Source: Triticum aestivum
Lineage: Eukaryota > Streptophyta > Magnoliopsida > Poales > Poaceae
NCBI RefSeq assembly: GCF_018294505.1
Contig: NC_057796.1
Location: forward strand, 267,241,518-267,305,517
Direction: 5' to 3'
DNA length: 64,000 nt
The position numbers were made by a program, and so were the translations under genes. The notes under the pieces were generated by a model. That model saw nothing but the letters and a program-made list of their open reading frames with translations. It was not told where the DNA came from and made no database searches. Positions 19,829-32,705 of this stretch are shown here, piece by piece; the first letter of the stretch is position 1; each line of letters opens with the position of its first letter.

Positions 19829-21665
19829 ATGGAATTGAGTTTGCCTCATACGCTTCATCTTTTTAATATCTTTCGTGAGTATGATGGAAAGGAAAATTGT
19901 GCCAAAGTGTTAGAGGAAGAATGCATTAAAATGTTTGGCACTAAATCTTTGAATGATGAGCATGATTGCAATGTTGTTAGTATGAACTCTTTGAATATCC
20001 ATAGTACAAATTATGATTGCACTAGTCATGATGAGAATGTCTCTTATAAGCATGTTGATTTTTGTGGAGTGCATAGAGCTTGCAAGTACACACCAATTAG
20101 GGAAAATAGATTTTGCAAGAGGCATAAGTATTTGGAAACTAAATGGTTGCAAGAAAGGCTAGATGTTGGTGCTGAAAATTTAAAATATCTTCGCCATACT
20201 TGTGAACTTTGCTATGAACATGGTCATTTAAATATCAAATGAAAATTGTTTCATGATCAAATCGTGTCCAAAAATTGTGATGACTTGATTTCCCTTGCAC
20301 ATCATAATGAACTTAGTTTTCTTTTGGGTTATGAAGAAATGAAACGTCAAACTAAGCATATTCCAGAATATAACCTTGAGAAATTCCTCGATATTGATCT
20401 AGAAGAAATTTATATGTATTGTGCGGTGAATTGCATTGAAAATCCTTATATTGCCAATTACATAAAGAAAAGAAAACAAATATAAGATGAAGAGAATACT
20501 AACGAAAGGGAAGAGATTTCCCAATATTCTCCTATTATTTCTTATGATGAACCAGGTAACGAGGAGGAGCCTTCTATTCAACCAATCTCATTAATAAGGA
20601 GCTACAAAAAGAGGATCGAACCCACACATGATGTGAAGAAGAAAAAGAAAAGACGGAGAAGCAAAGGTAGAAAGGTATCTCTCCCAAATGATGTTGCTCC
20701 TATTACTCATTGTGATGATGATAAGTGCTATACTATTGGTGCTATCCATACTATTAATGATGAGAGTGATTATGCTTATCATATGAAAAGGCCCAAGCTT
20801 GGGGATGCTATGTTTGATGAAGATGATGTTTTTGAAAATATATTTGCTGCAATTAATGTTTGTCCCAAGCTTGGGGATGCTATGTTTAATGAAGATGATA
20901 TTTTTAGTCTCCCAAGTTTTGATATGCAAATTTATAATGATGATAGCATGCCTCCTACTTATGATGATTATATTGATGAAAGTGGGTTTGGAAGAGTGTC
21001 AACTTTAGGAAGTAATGATCCCACTATTTTGGAGGATGTTGAATCTTATTATGATAATTATGAAAGTGGATTTGGAGAGGTCATGACTTTATTTAGTAAT
21101 GATTCCACTATCTTGGAAGAGGTTTCAATTGATTATGATGAGAACAAAGTTGCTACTTATGATGATTATTGTGATTAAACTTATGCTATAAAAAGTAGTG
21201 ATGATTATATTTATACAACTTGTCATCATTATGATTACGCTTTTTCTGAATATTACTCTTCTAATGTGGAAACAATTTATAGTATTCAAGTTTCTTATGA
21301 TACTCCCACTATTCTGAATGAGAAGAATTTTGCTCATGTGGACAGTAGTAAAAATTCTATACTTGTAGATCATGAAAAGAATGCTTTAGGTGCTGGTTAT
21401 ATTGTTGAATTCATTCATGATGCTACTGAAAATTATTATGAGGGAGAACATATGCTTGTAGGAATTGCAATAATATCAAGTTTCCTCTCTATGTGCTTAA
21501 AGTTTTGAAGTTATGCTTGTTTTGTCTTCCTATGCTAGTTGATTATTGTTCCCATAAGTTGTTTGCTCACAAAATCCATATTCATAGGAACTGGGTTATA
21601 CTTAAATGTGCTAGTCATATTCTTCATGATGCTCTCTTTATGTTTCAATTATTATGTCTTATGTG
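19829..21665 (+). pseudogene. Degenerate ORF of the non-autonomous element
   Basis: One ancestral frame starts MELSLPHTLHLFNIF at 19829 and stays open apart from in-frame stops at 20240, 20483 and 21176. A frameshift near 21441 moves it to a frame that runs to 21665. Features: a Cys/His-rich part (CGVHRACKYTP...CKRHKYLE...CELCYEHGH), a basic patch KKKKKRRRSKGRK, and acidic repeats around KLGDAMFDEDD and ESGFG-RVSTLGSND. It resembles the private ORF of Triticeae non-autonomous gypsy elements, of unknown function; a gag-like RNA-binding role is a guess. No enzyme motif is visible. Confidence 0.7.
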
Positions 21666-24488
21666 AGCATCATTGAAATCATCATGCCTAGCTAGGGGCG
21701 TTAAACGATAGCGCTTGTTGGGAGGCAACCCAATTTTATTTTAGTTTCTTGCTTTTTGGTTCCGTTTAGTAATAAATAATCTATCTAGACTCTGGTTAGA
21801 TGTGGTTTTATGTGTTAATTAGAGTTTGTGCCAAGTAGAACCTTTGGGAAGACTTGGGTGAAGATATGATCATGCTGTAAAAAACAGAAACTTTAGCGCT
21901 CACGAGATTAGCTAAAACTTTTTACTGGAGAGTGCTATTTAGTTGATTCTTTTTGAAGATGATTACCATATAAATTCCTCAGGTCCACCAATTTATTTCA
22001 GAATTTTTGGGGTTACATAAGTATTCGAATGATACAGATTACTACAGACTGTTCTGTTTTTGACAGATTCTGTTTTCTATGTGATGTTTGCTTATTTTGA
22101 TGAATCTATGAGTAGTACCGGAGTGTATGAATCATAGAGAAGTGGAATACAGTAGATATTACACCAATATGAATTTAGAATGAGTTCACAACAGTACCTA
22201 AGTGGTGATTGATTTTCTTATACTAACGGAGCTTACGAGTTTTCTCTTGAGTTTTGTGTTGTGAAGTTTTCAAGTTTTGGGTAAAGATTCGATGGACTAT
22301 GGAATAAGGAGTGGCAAGAGCCTAAGCTTGGGGATGCCCATGGCACCCCAAGGTAATATTCAAGGACAACCAAGAGCCTAATTTTGGGGATGCCCCGGAA
22401 GGCATCCCCTCTTTCATCTTCGTTCATCGGTAACTTTACTTGGAGCTATATTTTTATTCACCACATGATATGTGTTTTGCTTGGAGCGTCATTTTATTTT
22501 CTTTTGTTTTGCTCGCTGTTTGAATAAAATACCAAGATCTGAAATTCTTAAATGTTAGAGAGTCTTCACATAGTTGCATAATTATTCAACTACTCGTTGA
22601 TCTTCACTTATATCCTTCGGGGTAGTTTGTCATTTGCTCTAGTGCTTCACTTATATCCTTTTAGAGCACGACGGTGGTTTTATTTTGAAGAAATAGATGA
22701 ACTCTCATGCTTCGCTTGTATTATTTTGAGAGTCCTAAACAGCATGGTAGTTTGCTTTACTTATGAAACTAGTCCTAATATGATAGGCATTCAAGATGGG
22801 TATAATAAAAACTTTCATATAGAGTGCATTGAATACTTTGAGAAGTTTGATTCTTTATGATTGTTTTGAGATATGAAGATGGTAATATTAGAGTCATGCT
22901 ACTTGAGTAGTTGTGAATTTGAGAGATACTTGTGTTAAAGTTTGTGATTCCCGTAGCATGCACGTATGGTGAACCGTTATGTGATGAAGTCGGAGCATGA
23001 ATTTTTTATTGACTGTCCTCCTTATGAGTGGCAGTCGGGGACGAGCGATGGTCTTTTCCTACCAATCTATCCCCCTATGAGCATGCGCGTAGTACTTTGT
23101 TTCGATAACTAATAGATTTTTGCAATAATTATATGAGTTCTTTATGACTAATGTTGAGTCCATGGATTATATGCACTCTCACCCTTCCACCATTGCTCGC
23201 CTCTCTAAATACCGCGCACCTTTCACTGGTATCATACACCCACCATATATCTTCCTCAAAACAGCCACCATACCTACCTATTATGGCATTTTCATAGCCA
23301 TTCCGAGATATATTGCCATGCAACTTTCCACCGTTCCGTTTATTATGACACGCTCCATCATTGTCATATTGCTTTGCATGATCATGTAGTTGACATTGCA
23401 TTTGTGGCAAAACCACCGTTCATAATTCTTTCATACATGTCACTCATGAGTCATTGCACATCCCGGTGCACCACCGGAGGCATTCATATAGAGTCATATT
23501 TTGTTCTAAGAATCGAGTTATAATTCTTGAGTTGTAGTAAATAAAAGTGTGATGATCATCATTATTAGAGCATTGTCCCAGTGAGGAAAGGATGATGGAT
23601 ACTATGATTCCCCCACAAGTCGGGATGAGACTCCGGACTAAAAAAGGGGGCAATAAAAAAAAGAAAAGGAGAAATAAAAAAATAAAAAAATGAGAGAAAA
23701 AGAGAGAAGGGATAATGCTACTATCCTTTTACCACACTTGTGCTTCAAAGTAGCACCATAATCTTCATGATAGAGAGTCTCCTATGTTGTCACTTTCATA
23801 TACTAGTGGGAATTTTCATTATAGAACTTGGCTTGTATATTCCAATGATGGGCTTCCACAAAATGCCCTAGGTCTTCGTGAGCAAGCTAGTTGGATGCAC
23901 ACCCACTTAGTTTCTTTTTGAGCTTTCATACACTTATAGCTCTAGTGCATCCGTTGCATGGCAATCCCTACTCACTCACATTGATATCTATTGATGGGCA
24001 TCTCCATAGCCCGTTGATACGCCTAGTTGATGTGAGACTATCTTCTACTTTTTATCTTCTCCACAACCACCATTCTATTCCACCTATAGTGCAATGTCCA
24101 TGGCTCACGCTCATGTATTGCGTGAACATTGAAAAAGTTTGAGAACATCAAAAGTATGAAACAATTGCTTGGCTTGTCATCGGGGTTGTGCATGATTTAA
24201 ATATTTTGTGTGATGAAGATAGAGCATAGCCAGACTATATGATTTTGTAGGGACAACTTTCTTTGGCCATGTTATTTTGGGAAGACATGATTGCTTTGTT
24301 AGTATGCTTGAATTATTATTGTTTTCATGTCAATATTAAACTTTTGTCTTGAATCTTATGGATCTGAATATTCTTGCCACAATAAAGAAGATTACATTGA
24401 TAAATATGTTAGGTAGCATTCCACATCAAAAATTTAGTTTTTATCATTTACCTACTCGAGGACGAGCGGGAATTAAGCTTGGGGATGC
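21666..24488. other. Non-coding 3' part of the element interior, with purine-tract-like repeats
   Basis: AT-rich sequence without a supported gene. The polypurine-tract motif AAGCTTGGGGATGC that precedes the right LTR (about 24476) also occurs at about 20800, 20867 and 22324, with a diverged copy near 22380. The A/G-rich low-complexity run at 23640-23710 is a further landmark. Confidence 0.6.
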
Positions 24489-27400
24489 TGATACATCTCC
24501 AGCGTATCTACAATTTTTGATTATTCCATGCTATTATATTATCTGTTTTGGATGTTTATGGGTTTTATTAAACACTTTTATATTATTTTTGGGTCTAACC
24601 TATTAACCCAGAGCCCAGTGTCAGTTTCTGTTTTTCCCTAGTTTCAGTGTTTCGCAGAGAAGGAATATCAAACGGAGTCCAAATGGAATGAAACCTTTGG
24701 GAGAGTTATTTTTCGAGCGGAAGCAATCCAGGAGACTTGGAGTGCACGTCAGGGAAGGAACGAGGTGGCCACGAGGCAGGGAGGCGCGCCTGCCCCCTGG
24801 GCGCCCCCCACCCTCATGGGCCCCTCGTGGCTCCCCTCACTGACTTCTTTCGCCTATATATATCCATATACCCTAAAAACATCGGAGAACAGAATAGATT
24901 AGGAGTTCCGCCGCCGCAAGCCTCTATAGCCACCAAAAACCAATCGGGACCCTATTCCGGCACCCTGCCGGAGGGGGGAACCCTCACCGGTGGCCATCTT
25001 CATCATCCCGGCGATCTCCATGACAAGGAGGGAGTAGTTCACCCTCGGGGCTGAGGGTATGTACCAGTAGCTATGTGTTTGATCTCTCTCTTGTGTTCTT
25101 GAGGTGATATGATCTTGATGTACACGAGCTTTGCTATTATAGTTGGATCTTATGATGTTTCTCCCCCTCTACTCTTTTGTAATGGATTGAGTTTTCCCTT
25201 TGAAGTTATCTTATCGGATTGAGTCTTTAAGGATTTGAGAACACTTGATGTATGTCTTGCCGTGCTTATCTGTGGTGACAATGGGATATCACGTGATCCA
25301 CTTGATGTATGTTTTTGTGATCAACTTGCGAGTTCCGCCCATGAACCTATTGCGACGCCCCCGATTCAATCATACACTAATCATGCACGCGAACATGTAC
25401 GATCAAGATCAGGGACTCACGTGAAGATATCACAACACAACTCTAAAAACATAAATAAGTCATACTAGCATCATAATACAAGCCAGGGGCCTCGAGGGCT
25501 CGAATACAAGTGCTCGATCATAGACGAGTCAGCGGAAGCAACAATATCTGAGTACAGACATAAGTAAAAAAGTTGCCATAAGATGCCTAGCACAAACTGG
25601 GATACATATCGAAAGAGGCGTAGGCCTCCTGCCTGGGATCCTCCTAAACTACTCCTGGTCGTCGTCAGCGGCCTGCACGTAGTAATAGGCACCTCCGGTG
25701 TAGTACGAGTCATCGTGGACGGTGGCGTCTGGCTCCTGGGCTCCAGCATCTGGTTGCGACAACCAGGTAGAAGGGAAAGGGGGAAAAGAGGGAGAAAAGC
25801 AACCGTGAGTACTCATCCAAAGTACTCGCAAGCAAGGATCTACACTACATATGCATGGGTATCTGTGTAAAGGGGCAATATCGGTGGACTGAACTGCAGA
25901 ATGCCAGAATAAGAGGGAGATAGCTAATCCTGTCGAATACTACGCTTCTGGCAGCCTCCATCTTGCAGCATGTAGAAAAGAGTAGAAGGTAAGTTCACCA
26001 AGTAGCATCGCATAGCATAAATCCTACCCGGCAATCCTCCCCTCGTCACCCTGTGAGAGAGTGACCACCGGGTTGTATCTGGCACTTGGAAGGGTGTGTT
26101 TTATTAAGTATCCGGTTCTAGTTGTCATAAGGTCAAGGTACAACTCCGGGTTGTCCTGTTACCAAAGATCACGGCTATTCGAATAGATAAACTTCCCTGC
26201 AGGGGTGCACCACATAACCCAACACGCTCGATCCCATTTGGCCGAACACACTTTCCTGGGTCATGTCCGCCCTCGGAAGATCAACACGTCGCAGCCCTAC
26301 CTAGGCACAACAGAGCGGTCAGCACGCCGGTCTAAATCCTATGGCGCAGGGGTCTGGGCCCATCGCCCATCGCACACCTGCATGTTGCGAGGGCGGCCGG
26401 AAGTAGACCTAGCAACCTCCATTACAAAGGAAGTTATGTTACGCGGTCCAATCTGGCGCACGCCGCTCAGTCGCTGACGTCACGAAGGCTTCGGCTAATA
26501 CCACGACGTCGAGTGCCCATATCTTTCCCACGTAGTTGGTTAGTGCGTATAAACCAAATGGCCAGACTCAGATCAAATACCAAGATCTCGTTAAGCGTGT
26601 TAATTGATGTAACCGCGGAGATCGACCAGGGCCAGGCCCACCTCTCACCTAGGAGGTCTCAACTTGCCCTGTCGCTCCGCCACAAAGATCCACCCAGAGG
26701 GCCGTCAGGACAAAGGTCCTTTCAGCCCCCAATCCGTGAATCACTCGCGGGTGCTCCACGAGCCGACCCGACTTTAGTCATCACATGTATTATGTATAAA
26801 GTATATAGTATATATCCGTGATCACCTCCCGAGTGATCATAGCCCGATAGTATAGCATGGCAGACATACAAGAATGGTAGGGCCACTGATGGAATACTAG
26901 CATCCTATACTAAGCATGTAGGATTGCAGGTAAAGATAACAACAGTAGTAGCAAGGACAGGCTATGCATCAGGATAGGATTAACGGAAAGCAGTAACATG
27001 CTACACTACTCTAATGCAAGCAGTAGAGAGAAGAATAGGCGATATCTGGTGATCAAGGGGGGAGGGCTTGCCTGGAAGCTCAGCCAAGAAGGAGGGGTCG
27101 TCAACACCGTAGTCGAACGGGGCATTAGTAGCGACGTCAGTCTCGGTGTCTAACGGGAGAAGAGGGGGAAGAAACAATAAATAAAATGCAACCAAAAGCA
27201 TGACAATGCATGACATGACAAGGCGTGATGCTAGGTGTGCCCTAACGCGGTAGGAGATGATACCGGCGACGGGGGAAACATCCAGGAAAGTTTTCCCGGT
27301 GTTTCGCGTTTTCGCACAAATGAACCGGAGGGGGAAGTTGCGAGTTCGATAGGTTAGGGATGTGTGGCAGACGAACGGGCTGTGTATCCGGATTCGTCTC

Positions 27401-29932
27401 ATCGTTCTGAGCAACTTTCATGTAGAAAACATTTTCATCTGAGCTACGGTTTATTTTATATTAATTTTAGTCAATTTTTGGATTCAATAAATTAATTTAA
27501 TTCGAAAATTTATTAATGCATCAGCCTGACGTCAGCATGACATCAGCAGTCAACGTTGGCCGTTGACCTAGTCAACCGGACATGTGGGTCTAGTGGGACC
27601 CACCTGTCATAGACTGTTCAATTAAGTAACAGTAGTTAATTAGTTTAATTAGTTAATTAGGTCAACTAAACACAATTAATTAAGTTAATTAATTAATTAA
27701 TATTTTTATTTCTTATTATTATTATTTATATATTATTTTTTTATTAAAACCGTTCTGTGGGTGAGGCCCATATGTCATTGGCCCATAGGCCTTAACGAGC
27801 GCCAGGCAGTGGTTACGAGCGCGGGCGCGTGGGCACCAGGCGCTGGGGTGCAACCCGCCCAGTGCGAGGCGAGGTCGCCGGCGACGGCAGAGCCCGCATG
27901 ACACCGCGGGCGAGCAGGGGGTGAGTCCGCGGGCGCGGGACGGTAGACGGCGTGGGCAGGGGACGCCGCACAGGCGAGCGGCGGAGGCAGGCGCGCGGTT
28001 TGGCGCCGGTGGCCGTGGATGGGGGAGAGGCCGTGGCGGAGTGGAAGCAGGACAACGGAGGCGAGGCCTGGGCGGCGCGGCCACAGGCGCAATGGTGCGG
28101 GCGCAGCTACAGCAGGGGGATGCGGGCGGCAGAGCGGAGCGGGGCCATAGTAGCCGCCGCCGCAACCGCAGCAGCCACGCAGCATGCAAGCAGCAGGGGC
28201 GAGGGCGCGGCCGGCGAGCCAACGGCGCGGGCACGGAGGAGGTGGAGCGCGGTGACCGCGGGGTGAGAGAGAGGGGCAGTCGTGGCAAGCAGAGGCAGCG
28301 GGAACAGCAGGCGCGCGAGGCCGCAGCGCCAGGCAGAGGGGGCGCGCGAGGGTAGCGGCAGACGGCCGTGGCTGCGGGAGGCCCGTAGTGCGGGCGGCCG
28401 AACGCGTGTGTGGCGGAGCAAGGCAGAGGAGAAGGAGCGGTGCTCACGGCAGGGTCGTAGGGTTCGTGGCAACGGTGGTCGGGGTGGTGGTCGGAGACGA
28501 CGACGAGCGATGACGGGGACGAGGCGACGAGGTCGGGGGCGACGGGGTGGCTCCGGCGAGGCCCGTGGAGCTCCGGGCGGCGGCGAACAAGGACGAGGCG
28601 GCGGCGTACGGCGGCGTCGTGCCCCAATCCGATCTGGATCGGGGGAGGGGGAGGAGTGGGACGAGTGGGAGGAGTGGGGGTGTCGGTGGGTTAGGGTTTC
28701 ACCGGGTGGGGGGATAAGGGAAGTGGGGTGTGGTCGGTTGGGCCAGGTGGGCCGGCCTGGCTAACAGCTGGGCCAGCTGGCCTAGTGGGGGGGGGTTCTT
28801 TTTCTCTTTTCTCTTTTGTTTTGTTCTCTGGCTTCATTCTTTTTCTTTATTTATTTTCGTTTTCTGTTTTATTTAAATTAGGGCCTTTAGCATTTTCTAA
28901 AAATGATTTTCCTTCACAACAATTACCTACGTAATATTTGGCACTAACCGAACATTTTTGTTTTAATGTTTGAAAACTTTTGTTGTATGCCTTATTTGGA
29001 ATTTGAATTTTGAATCAGGTTTTTTGAACTAACGAGGGATTAGCAACAGTAACCGAGGTGACGTGGCATCATTAGCAGAGTTTTACTGTAGCCTAATTAT
29101 CCGGGCATCACACCTATGCATAAGGGTTGGCACACGTTTTCGTCTTGACTCTCTGGTAGAAACTTTGGGGCACTCTTTGAAGTACTTTTGTGTTGGTTGA
29201 ATAGATGAATCTGAGATTGTGTGATGCATATCGTATAATCATACCCACGGACACTTGATGTGACATTGGAGTATCTAGGTGACATTAGGGTTTTGGTTGA
29301 TTTGTGTCTGAAGGTGTTATTCTAGTACGAACTTTATGATAGATTGAACGGAAAGAATAGCTTCGTGTTATTTTACTACGGACTTTTGAATAGATAGATC
29401 AGAAAGGATAACTTTGAGGTGGTTTCATACCCTACAATAATCTCTTCGTTTGTTCTTCGCTATTAGTGACTTTGGAGTGACTCTTTGTTGCATGTTGAGG
29501 GATAGTTATATGATCCAATTATGTTATTATTGTTGAGGGAACTTGCACTAGTGGAAGTATGAACCCTAGGCCTTGTTTCAACACATTGCAACACCGTTTA
29601 CGCTCACTTTTATCACTTGCTACCTTGCTGTTTTTATATTTTCAGATTACGAAAACCAATATCTACCATCTATATTGCACTTGTATCACCATCTCTTCGC
29701 CGAACTAGTGCACCTATACAATTTACCATTGTATTGGGTGTGTTGGGGACACAAGAGACTCTTTGTTATTTGGTTGGAGGCTTGCTTGAGAGAGACCATC
29801 TTTAACCTACGTCTCCCACGGATTGATAATCCTTAGGTCATCCACTTTGAGGAAATTTGCTACTGTCCTACAAACCTCTGCACTTGGAGGCCCAACAACG
29901 TCAACAAGAAGAAGGTTGTGTAGTAGACATCA
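24489..29932 (+). repeat. Right LTR, split by a nested solo LTR
   Basis: LTR sequence runs 24489-25350 and 29118-29932; the two parts join in register with the left LTR at atgaacctat. The break carries the CCTAT duplication of the nested insertion. Confidence 0.9.
25351..29112 (-). mobile_element. Nested solo LTR, 3.76 kb
   Basis: On the minus strand it begins TGTGATGCCCGG (29112) and ends GGGGGCGTCGCA (25351), standard TG...CA ends, and it is flanked by CCTAT at 25346-25350 and 29113-29117. There is no internal domain, primer-binding site or second LTR, which indicates a solo LTR left by LTR-LTR recombination of a large-LTR gypsy element. Inside are an AT-rich tract (27600-27730) and a very GC-rich tract (27780-28780). 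Long open frames in the GC-rich tract (R/A/P/G-rich) run on both strands and are compositional. Confidence 0.8.
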
Positions 29933-29937
29933 GGATC

Positions 29938-30059
29938 CGCTCTCGAAACTATCTTTCGCCGCCTCAGATCTTCTTCCCCGCCGCCGGCAGCCACGACAAC
30001 TGCATTACCATCATCAACTGAGCAGATGACCTTGAGGACTACACGGGTCCGCAAGAGAG
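29938..30059 (+). pseudogene. Third leader exon, right part, with candidate start codon
   Basis: Continues the exon begun before 18022 (junction at GGATC). It contains cagatcttcttccccg as in the second leader exon and ends cgcaagagag before GTCGCAC. An ATG at 30026 gives MTLRTTRVRKR before the donor, a basic start that could be the true N-terminus. Insertion of 11.9 kb into this exon should disrupt the transcript unless the LTR is spliced over. Confidence 0.45.
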
Positions 30060-30468
30060 GTCGCACTCTTCCGTGTCTGCTTACGTTATGCATCGGTTAA
30101 TATGATGACATGCTACTTTATCGTCGTGTTCACCTATTAGACTCCAAGTCAGTTCCAAACTAATGCTGAAACTTGAGTTTTAAATGGTTGTGGGGTACAT
30201 ATTGGGGCAACAATCAGTACTATATGTCTACTATCTGGTTAATCTCGAGTTTCTACTATGAGTTTCATGTTGGGTGCAAACAAACATTAAAGGAGCCATT
30301 ATCTGTATTTTTTAACTAAAGCTATTATCTGCGTGCTATCATTGGTTTTGGGTCTATCCACAGTTTGCTACCATCACTCTGGATTTGTGCATGCACTCCT
30401 TACATAATCTCACTATGTTTTATTCCTATGCATGTCAGTTATTGTACACAATAGATCTGAACATGTAG

Positions 30469-30655
30469 AGCAAAAGAGACGAGCCTTGCGTGGCAATGAA
30501 ATTTCATGCAGATGTCGCTCCATGGTGGGCGCAAAGGCAGCCCCCTCCACCCATTTCGGATCGTAATCAAGAGGAAGATAACTGTTCTGAGGGGGATTTA
30601 GAAGGAGAAGACCACTCCTATTTACCCCGTGAGGTCTTCGCTCTAACTTGGCATG
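30469..30655 (+). pseudogene. Acidic exon, copy 1
   Basis: Follows the acceptor-like acatgtag. Reads AMKFHADVAPWWAQRQPPPP then NQEEDNCSEGDLEGEDHSYL and PREVFALTW. The last part aligns with the next two exon copies (EED...DQSY...PEV.ALTW). This is the most diverged of the three. No protein family recognised. Confidence 0.5.
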
Positions 30656-30951
30656 CTGATGTTGGTAATATCATGCATATGGTGCCTTGCATTGCTTACT
30701 GTATACATAAAAGATGTCATCTGCATAGTTTGGACATGCTTTGTGTCAATGCCATCTGTTTAGTTTCTTTATCGTATATGTGAATCATGCAATGCTATCT
30801 TGTTTAGCCAGGCATCATATATGTGAATTTTGCAATGCCACCCTGGTTAGCCAGTCATCTTATATGTGAATTATATCATGCCATCATTTTTTATTACGTG
30901 TTAAATTTGGCAACAATTTTAGTACATTCAATTACTCTTCCTGTGCATCAG

Positions 30952-31125
30952 CCATTCGGCACGGTCAGGGAAAAATCTGGAGTGGAAACAAGGTCTTTAG
31001 AGCATACAATGCTATCTGATGAAGCGCATGTCTTGCTGGTTACGGATAGCTCCTCAGAGGAGGATTCAGAGACAGATGACCAGTCCTATGCCCCCCCCCC
31101 CGAGGTGCATGCTCTAACTTGGTAG
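30952..31125 (+). pseudogene. Acidic exon, copy 2
   Basis: Begins near ctgtgcatcag and reads PFGTVREKSGVETRSLEHTM, then DEAHVLLVTDSSSEEDSETD and DQSYAPPPEVHALTW before TAG. Strongly similar to copy 3 in both nucleotide and protein sequence. A C-run (ccccccccc near 31090) lies in it. Confidence 0.55.
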
Positions 31126-31129
31126 GGTT

Positions 31130-32270
31130 ATGTTGCTCATATCGTGCGTATGGTATCTGGCATTGCTATGTCATTTGCTTAGTTTAGACATGCTTTGTGT
31201 GAATGCCACCTGTTTAGTGTCTAATTACCATATATGTGAATTATGCAATGCCATCTTGTTGCAAGACATTATATATGTGAATTATGCAATGCTATCTTGT
31301 TGCAAGGCATTATATATGTGAATTATGCAATGCCATGCTGTTTAGCCAAGCGTCATATATGTAAATTATATCATGCCGTCCTTTTTTTGTATTTCTCATT
31401 GTTGTTGTCGACAATGTTTGTATATTCAACTGCTCTTCCTGTGCATCAGCCATTTGAATTGGTGATGGAGAAATCTGGAGTGAAAACAAGGTCTTCAGAG
31501 TAGGCAATGTTACCTGCTGAAGCAGATATCTTGCTGGTTACAGATAGCTCTTCAGAGGAGGATTCAGAGGCAGATGACCAGTCCTATTATCCCCTTGAGG
31601 TGTACGCTCAAACTTGGCAGGGTTATATTACTCATATCATGCATATGTTGTATTGCAATGCTGAGTTTTTACATCATATACACAATATTGAATGCCATCT
31701 CCTTAGTTGACACATCATATATGCGATTGCCCTCTACTCACTTCCTTAGTATATAAATCATATATTTGAATTATATCATGCCATGATGTTTACATAGACA
31801 GCATGTATCTGAATTATGGCATGCCAACCCATTTTCTAAAGACATAATATAGTTATATCATCTCATCCTGTTTACATAGTCATCATATTTTGAATTATGT
31901 CATACTATCCGTGAATTATATCATGCCATCATGTTTCCATCGACGGCATGTCTGTGATTTATGGCATGCCAACCACTTTAATAGACACATCGTATAGTTA
32001 TATCATGTCATCCTGTTTACATAGTCATCATATTTTGAAGTATGTCATTCTATCCTATTTAGTTAGCCATCATACATGTGAAATTGTGACATGCTATCCT
32101 ATTTAATTAGCCATCATATATGTGAAATAATATCCTGCTATTCTGTTTGGTTAGACAACATAAATGTGAATTATTTCATGCTCTGTTTTCTTCCCTACTA
32201 TCCATTGCACCTGACTATCTTACAATGTCTGTACATTCAATTACTTTTCTTGTTTATCAACCATTCCAAT
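31130..32270. repeat. Degenerate tandem repeat in the introns, about 38-50 bp unit
   Basis: Units with consensus near CATATATGTGAATTATGCAA then TGCCATCTTGTTTAGCCA recur at 30780-30880, 31225-31400 and, more diverged, through 31670-32180. The array lies in introns between the duplicated exons, so exon and intron were duplicated together. It produces many spurious Cys/His/Met-rich frames. Confidence 0.65.
31443..31621 (+). pseudogene. Acidic exon, copy 3
   Basis: Reads PFELVMEKSGVKTRSSE, in-frame TAG (31501), then AMLPAEADILLVTDSSSEED and SEADDQSYYPLEVYAQTW. Near-identical core to copy 2, so duplication is recent relative to copy 1. The stop shows decay. A possible donor follows the TGGCAG end. 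Confidence 0.55.
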
Positions 32271-32273
32271 TGG

Positions 32274-32623
32274 ACAGGGTGATGGCAGTATCTGTGGGAG
32301 TAAAAACACGGTCTTCAGAAAAGATCGTGCTACCTGTCGATGCAGATAGAACGACGGTTGTACTTGCCCAAGAACCAGCCCCACCACACATAACCCAGAC
32401 TCACGCAGATTGTACTCCTACCAAGTTGGACAGAGAACCAGCTACACCCCTTCTAACCCCAACCCCAACAGATAGTAACCCAGTTCCTGTTGACACAGCA
32501 CCGTCTCCACCACAGAGCACCCAAACACGAGCAGTTAGTAAGGCAACTGCAGTGCCCAAAGCACGAGGACCACCACTCCGAACCCCAAGTCAACACTTAA
32601 AGTAGAAGAATAATTGTTCTCAG
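32274..32623 (+). pseudogene. Exon with VKTRSSE start and Pro/Thr-rich repeats
   Basis: Opens like the acidic exons (VMAVSVGVKTRSSEKIVLP) and continues into a Pro/Thr-rich stretch with repeated PxPxxTQT(H/R)A(D/V)-type units. A TAG at 32603 lies 18 nt before a good donor (CAG before GTCAGG at 32624), in the same frame, so the stop is probably a mutation. Function unknown. Confidence 0.5.
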
Positions 32624-32705
32624 GTCAGGTTCCATAGCTATGGTTCATACTACTTTGCTCTTGCATCACTGTATTTACTCATACCAACTAATTTCAAATT
32701 TGAAG

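Larger units (their letters stand above)
18023..29932 (+). mobile_element. Non-autonomous Ty3-gypsy LTR retrotransposon (Athila/Sabrina-like)
   Basis: Complete element with target duplication GGATC (18018-18022 and 29933-29937). LTRs begin TGATACGTCTCC or TGATACATCTCC and end GTAGTAGACATCA. A TGGCGCCGTTGCCGGGG primer-binding-site region follows the left LTR at 19714, and the purine-rich AAGCTTGGGGATGC precedes the right LTR. The interior carries one degenerate gag-like ORF but no protease, reverse transcriptase, RNase H or integrase, so it must have been mobilised by an autonomous relative. It is inserted in the third leader exon of the host gene. Its right LTR is interrupted by a solo LTR. 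Family name is from memory of LTR ends and is tentative. Confidence 0.85.

Noticed and set aside
27722..28764. Long open frames on both strands (up to 301 codons) in the GC-rich part of the solo LTR
   Set aside because: Composition is Arg/Pro/Ala/Gly-rich in all frames, the region lies within an LTR, and overlapping frames of similar length exist on both strands. This is a GC-content effect.
25351..29112. Reading the nested insertion as a DNA transposon because its ends (TGCGACGCCC and TGTGATGCCC, inverse) look like inverted repeats
   Set aside because: Short terminal inversion is normal for LTRs, ends are TG...CA, and the 5-bp duplication fits an LTR insertion.
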